NCBI GenBank assembly: GCA_964506075.1
Contig: CAZDKO010000043.1
Span: forward strand, 1 to 10,011
Reading direction: 5' to 3'
DNA: 10,011 nt
Origin: CAZDKO01 sp964506075 [NCBI: uncultured bacterium]
Lineage (GTDB): Bacteria > CAZDME01 > JAYEMH01
The translations under genes and the position numbers were made by a program. The stretch's first letter is position 1. The number at the start of each line of letters is the position of its first letter. This document shows positions 9,001-10,011 of this stretch, piece after piece. Under the pieces are notes generated by a model that worked only from the letters and a program-made list of their open reading frames with translations, was not told the origin of the DNA and ran no database searches.

Positions 9001-10011
9001 TTAACCTTCAGGGAACTGATCAGGACTTCCGTTGAATTAGCCGATTATTTGAATAACGGCGAGGGAGAGAAGACGGCTTTATCCAAGGCTTTACAGGATA
9101 ACTACTGGGCCGGCTGGACCACCACCGAAGACAGAAACCGCGTTTTTGACACCATAAAAGGAAGATTTCGTAATTTTACTTTAACCCCGCAAAGTGAAAT
9201 TATAAAGCGCAGTATCATCCAACACCGGCATCCTACTTTATTATTCTCTTCGGCTGAAGTTGACGCCTTTGATTATATTAAAATACTCCTTGAAGAAAAT
9301 CAGATAGAGGGACGAAGGGTAACTTTAAGTTATTTCAATACTGACTATGAGCTTTTAGGCGGTTATATCCCCAGAGATGAGGAAATCAGTCTGGAAGAAG
9401 CGGAAAAAATCATTCACAGATTCAGGGATATTGATCCCCAGACTTTAAACAGAAAATGGGAAGAACTGTCTAAAGATTATGATTTAAGCGTAGAAGAATC
9501 TGAAGAAGAGCTGAAGAAAAAAGTAGCTATGGAACTTGATTCTCTGGAGCTGAACGCTCAATGGCGCAGTTATCTCCGGAAAGACACAGGTCCCATCCTG
9601 AGGTTAATCATAGAGGCTTATTTAAATCCTGATAAAGAATTCCTGGCTGTATTTGAGAATTATCACCGCTTGAGAGGAGCCTACGCTACTATGCTTAACC
9701 GGTTCTTCCAGGACAGGAAACTGGAATTAAACAGAGAGGATATCAGCCCGGAAACAGCCGAATGGGTAGTTTCTCAGCTCAAAGATGGACGTTTCCAGGG
9801 TAAGACTATGGAGGAGAAAGTTGATTTTACGGTTAATCTTCTTTCTACCGTACCTGAGAATTTAAGATTTGCGGCGGTGGCGTTCTCGGGACAGGAAATG
9901 GCGGTTTCTCCCGCCGAAATTTCCCGTTTCGTCAGAGTTTCTCTGATGCAGGAGACAGATGAGAAAGAATTAATTTCAAATCTGGTTCAGTCCGGGCTCG
10001 GTTTAAATATT
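1..10011 (+). CDS. Internal part of a giant multi-domain membrane protein with midasin-like AAA+ modules (open at both ends)
   Basis: Frame 1 reads through the entire window without a stop, giving 3337 residues. The translation ends in frame at the last base, so neither terminus is present and the full protein is longer. Domain order: membrane helix, DUF218/YdcF-like, HAD IIB-like, charged linker, unknown domain, three 73-residue membrane hairpins, membrane helix, six-bladed LVIVD-like propeller, HExxH segment, HEAT-like solenoid, helical region, three AAA+ modules. I see no change of frame, codon style or composition at domain borders, so this is one gene and not several genes fused by error. 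Cys is very rare (seven by hand count). I do not recognise a named gene. The cellular role is unknown; an envelope-anchored mechanochemical or contact protein is a guess. Giant ORFs like this are known from Omnitrophota. Confidence is high for one coding frame, low for function. Confidence 0.97.
37..126 (+). other. Predicted transmembrane helix (residues ~13-42)
   Basis: Residues 13-42 form an almost uncharged run rich in Ile, Leu, Phe, Val and Ala (the only charge is Arg39 near its end), long enough for one membrane span. Lys3, Lys6 and Lys12 lie before it and Lys45 and Arg49 after it, so charge does not decide orientation. The helix comes just before the DUF218-like domain, as in membrane-anchored members of the YdcF/ElyC family. 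The start codon is not in the window, so whether this is the protein's N-terminal anchor or an internal span cannot be told. Confidence 0.75.
313..786 (+). other. DUF218/YdcF-like domain (residues ~105-262)
   Basis: The region follows the DUF218 (YdcF/SanA/ElyC) pattern. A first strand ending in a Gly (VLMLMGS, 107-113) is followed by an Arg (R117) and a helix, then strand plus Gly-Gly (IITTGG, 134-139). A SEAE helix start (166-169) leads to a G-V-P turn (179-181), a STNSQQN segment (191-197) matching the family's S-x-NT-x-EN motif, and a strand followed by an R-A pair (229-230). Deviations: NT is NS, and the usual His a few residues before R-A appears to be Gln226. Family members in Gram-negative bacteria affect envelope integrity and vancomycin sensitivity, probably through lipid-carrier or peptidoglycan precursors; their biochemistry is poorly settled. 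Here the domain is followed directly by a HAD phosphatase-like domain, suggesting joint action on a phosphorylated substrate. The altered motif leaves activity uncertain. Confidence 0.7.
979..1740 (+). other. HAD-superfamily (subclass IIB-like) phosphatase domain (residues ~327-580)
   Basis: HAD motifs appear in order. Motif I is ALAMDMDDT with nucleophile Asp333 and acid/base Asp335 (330-337). Motif II is the strand VAIITGK with Thr368. Motif III is NKG with Lys506, set in the KG-x-x-L context typical of Cof/phosphomannomutase-like HAD IIB enzymes. Motif IV is GGNDNELM (534-541), a shortened form of the usual GD-x-x-ND. About 135 residues between motifs II and III fit a C2-type cap, which selects the substrate. 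Known HAD IIB enzymes dephosphorylate sugars, nucleotides or cofactors using Mg2+. Motifs I to III look competent; the missing Asp in the Gly-Asp part of motif IV may weaken metal binding. The C-terminal part (residues 546-575) continues the fold. The substrate cannot be predicted. Confidence 0.78.
1753..1854 (+). other. Charged Lys/Glu/Ala linker, possibly short coiled coil (residues ~585-618)
   Basis: After the HAD domain come about 34 residues dominated by Glu, Lys, Ala and Val, with two EEKK-type clusters (601-604 and 612-615, the second beginning E-E-K-K after A-E-V-A). Such low-complexity stretches usually act as flexible or helical spacers. It separates the two enzyme-like domains from the next, unrecognised domain. 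No function beyond spacing is supported. Confidence 0.6.
1855..2469 (+). other. Unrecognised soluble domain between HAD domain and membrane repeats (residues ~619-823)
   Basis: I do not recognise this region. It opens with a small beta segment (residues 618-640, alternating hydrophobic and charged residues) and then becomes mainly helical. Notable features are the basic cluster RSLRHRAARNQ (681-691), a Trp/Tyr-rich stretch (707-735), and a further helical part with several Trp (764, 775, 790). It ends in a Lys/Arg-rich segment (817-827) just before the first membrane span, which by the positive-inside rule puts this domain in the cytoplasm. No catalytic motif is evident. Confidence 0.5.
2485..3090 (+). 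repeat. Three tandem 73-residue (219-bp) membrane-hairpin repeats, third incomplete
   Basis: The motif L-Y-P-P-I-I recurs with Tyr at residues 845, 918 and 991, exactly 73 codons (219 bp) apart. Units are 829-901, 902-974 and 975-1030; the third lacks the Lys-rich tail. Each unit has a hydrophobic span around the YPPII motif, an acidic loop, a second hydrophobic span and then a basic amphipathic tail (SKF-x-AVK-x-FVNEKILK). Three hairpins give about six spans, with basic loops predicted in the cytoplasm and short acidic loops outside. Units 2 and 3 are identical over 32 residues (895-926 and 968-999); unit 1 is more diverged at its start, but its tail matches unit 2 at about two thirds of positions. 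This is an in-gene duplication. No transporter signature is visible; a membrane anchor is the simplest reading. Confidence 0.9.
3121..3558 (+). other. Helical, basic juxtamembrane region (residues ~1041-1186)
   Basis: The sequence between the membrane repeats and the next membrane helix is predicted mostly helical, with a short beta-like stretch (1092-1108). From residue 1156 it becomes strongly basic: Lys and Arg are dense through 1157-1186, ending in an EKKRK cluster just before the membrane span. This basic end marks the cytoplasmic side. I recognise no family in it. Confidence 0.5.
3559..3639 (+). other. Predicted transmembrane helix (residues ~1187-1213)
   Basis: A hydrophobic run rich in Ile, Ala and Val (residues 1188-1212) follows the basic cluster at 1182-1186 and is followed by an acidic stretch (DKYREE, 1212-1217). 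This charge pattern predicts an N-in/C-out span, placing everything downstream outside the cytoplasm. I find no further convincing membrane segment from here to the window end. Confidence 0.8.
3730..4638 (+). repeat. Six-bladed LVIVD-like beta-propeller (residues ~1244-1546)
   Basis: Six repeats share the pattern F-V-S-G-x-Y-x-Y-[LV]-I, a variable loop, a strand ending in [IM]-D-[IMT], a Pro-rich turn and a strand like EIASY. They begin at residues 1261, 1309, 1355, 1412, 1467 and 1514 (spacing 48, 46, 57, 55 and 47). This matches the LVIVD repeat, which builds propellers in bacterial surface and secreted proteins. A half repeat before the first (INSYAF, 1246-1251) resembles the closing strand of each repeat, while the last repeat lacks that strand. 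The ring could therefore be closed by the N-terminal strand, giving six blades. Longer loops in repeats 3 and 4 are candidate binding faces. Position right after a predicted N-in/C-out helix fits an exposed ligand- or partner-binding module. No catalytic residues are evident. Confidence 0.82.
4639..5250 (+). other. HExxH metallopeptidase-like segment (residues ~1547-1750)
   Basis: After the propeller comes a mixed alpha/beta stretch carrying F-H-E-V-S-H-V-A (1664-1671), the HExxH signature of zinc peptidases, with His1665 and His1669 as likely zinc ligands and Glu1666 as the catalytic base. The motif sits in a hydrophobic helix (IALFHEVSHVALI), as in true zincins. The third ligand is not certain. 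Candidates are Glu1703 and the acidic cluster around 1724-1730, in helices that follow. The domain matches no named peptidase family that I recognise. Location next to an exposed propeller fits an extracytoplasmic peptidase, but HExxH alone occurs by chance, so activity is a hypothesis. Confidence 0.55.
5269..6120 (+). other. HEAT/ARM-like helical solenoid (residues ~1757-2040)
   Basis: Residues 1757-1800 show a classic HEAT-type helix pair: a helix ending in L-N-S-P-E, then A-A-V-R-G-K-A-L-N-A-L (1774-1784), then D-E-V-I-P-T-L (1791-1797). A second pair follows at 1808-1834, including D-A-P-E-V-F-P-V-L. More irregular helical pairs continue (1916-1935, 1952-1980, 2003-2036), with short S-P-E or N-N-A turns. 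Such solenoids bind proteins. Here the solenoid links the peptidase-like segment to the helical arm before the AAA+ array and could act as a scaffold or lever. Boundaries after residue 1840 are approximate. Confidence 0.6.
6121..7125 (+). other. Long helical region preceding the AAA+ array (residues ~2041-2375)
   Basis: No known domain is recognised, and the region is predicted almost all helical. Its later part (2262-2320) has the pattern T-F-R-E-x-x-R-F, a helix, then a Y-G-D-I-F/PEDKKWF segment. This resembles the helical tail that follows each AAA+ core further on (compare 3002-3008 and 3041-3060). It may be the remnant of an earlier AAA+ module, or the N-terminal docking arm that precedes the ring in midasin-like proteins. 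I see no P-loop, Walker B or sensor motif here, so a complete AAA+ domain is not claimed. Confidence 0.45.
7126..8160 (+). other. AAA+ module 1, midasin/MoxR-like, degenerate (residues ~2376-2720)
   Basis: The segment RPLLLMKDTDS (2381-2391) sits where a P-loop should be but has lost the Gly and Lys-Thr residues. Then come L-F-G-M-P-L-P (2424-2430), matching the L-(L/I)-G-x-x-x-P element after helix 1 in midasin-type modules, a helical insert, F-F-E-K-G-A-L (2512-2518), like the family's F-x-x-G-x-L element, and the Walker B-like strand YLILDNID (2536-2543) with Asn in place of the catalytic Glu. The sensor-1 strand HLISTVEE (2578-2585) is followed by YDRYL (2595-2599), where the R-F arginine finger would fall. 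A helical tail follows (2625-2700). Order and spacing fit a helix-2-insert AAA+ module, but ATP binding and hydrolysis look lost. In dynein and midasin such silent modules serve structural or regulatory roles in a single-chain ring. Confidence 0.6.
8161..9180 (+). other. AAA+ module 2, midasin/MoxR-like, with intact Walker A (residues ~2721-3060)
   Basis: Walker A is perfect: G-P-S-G-T-G-K-T at 2789-2796 (bases 8365-8388), after the strand I-I-R-L-E. A segment ending R-W-V-G-N (2824-2828) is followed by Y-G-R-Y-Y and a helix, then GGIISTSELN (2851-2860) at the Walker B place: the Mg2+-binding Asp is Ser2857 but the catalytic Glu2858 stays. The sensor-1 element T-D-I-N-P (2907-2911) keeps the N-P pair, and S-R-K-E-L-P (2917-2922) matches the G-R-K-x-L-S element of midasin. 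The usual R-F finger position reads K-S-F (2925-2927). The helical tail follows, with L-T-F-R-E-L-I-R (3001-3008) and an E-D-R segment (3043-3045). Nucleotide binding looks likely; hydrolysis is doubtful. It is the only one of the three modules here with a P-loop. Confidence 0.85.
9181..10011 (+). other. AAA+ module 3, midasin-like, degenerate, running into the window end (residues ~3061-3337)
   Basis: H-R-H-P-T-L-L-F-S-S-A (3075-3085) occupies the P-loop position without the G-K-T residues. Y-E-L-L-G-G-Y-I-P (3116-3124) closely matches the D-L-L-G-G-Y-x-P element of midasin AAA domains. A Walker B-like strand is F-L-A-V-F-E-N (3214-3220), which lacks the Asp but keeps a Glu. It is followed by M-L-N-R-F-F (3232-3237), like the L-D-R-L-N-x-L-L element. 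Sensor 1 is R-F-A-A-V-A-F (3289-3295), followed by S-x-x-E-I-S-R-F-V (3303-3311), similar to the iSxAmRNR arginine-finger region. The core is nearly complete, but its helical tail lies beyond the window. ATP binding looks lost. The next module, if any, is downstream. Confidence 0.62.

Noticed and set aside
8804-9004. Forward frame-2 open frame of 66 codons
   Set aside because: It lies inside the helical tail of AAA+ module 2, where frame 1 is uninterrupted; a shadow frame.

Overview
The window is one uninterrupted reading frame. Forward frame 1 is open from base 1 to base 10011 (3337 codons). By hand translation it has no stop codon, and neither its true start nor its stop lies inside the window. 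So this is an internal slice of a giant gene. All other, shorter frames on both strands are shadows of it. I see no RNA gene, mobile element, CRISPR array, intergenic gap, promoter or terminator. Residue numbers below count from base 1 (residue n starts at base 3n-2).

The encoded protein is a multi-domain mosaic. In order: a membrane helix (~13-42); a DUF218/YdcF-like domain (~105-262); a HAD-type IIB phosphatase-like domain (~327-580); a charged Lys/Glu linker (~585-618); an unrecognised domain (~619-823); three copies of a 73-residue membrane-hairpin repeat (~829-1030); a helical, basic stretch leading to another membrane helix (~1187-1213); a six-bladed LVIVD-like beta-propeller (~1244-1546); an HExxH metallopeptidase-like segment (~1547-1750); a HEAT/ARM-like helical solenoid (~1757-2040); a long helical region (~2041-2375); and three consecutive AAA+ modules of the midasin/dynein/MoxR (helix-2-insert) type, running to the window end. 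Only the middle AAA+ module keeps a P-loop (GPSGTGKT), and its Walker B Asp is Ser. The other two look nucleotide-binding dead.

Organism: moderate GC, frequent AGA/AGG and ATA codons, and above all an enormous mosaic ORF with membrane, propeller, HAD and AAA parts point to a bacterium with giant genes. Omnitrophota (formerly OP3/Omnitrophica), a phylum for which giant genes have been reported, is my best guess. This is inference and no marker gene is present to confirm it.

How the parts may work together (inference): an envelope-anchored machine. The DUF218 and HAD enzymes would lie on one side of the membrane. The propeller, peptidase-like segment, solenoid and pseudo-AAA chain would lie on the other side if the positive-inside rule holds. 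A chain of partly dead AAA modules resembles the single-chain ring of midasin (Rea1) or dynein, which are force-generating mechanoenzymes. On simple topology reasoning this ring would sit outside the cytoplasm, where ATP is scarce; that is the main puzzle of the window.
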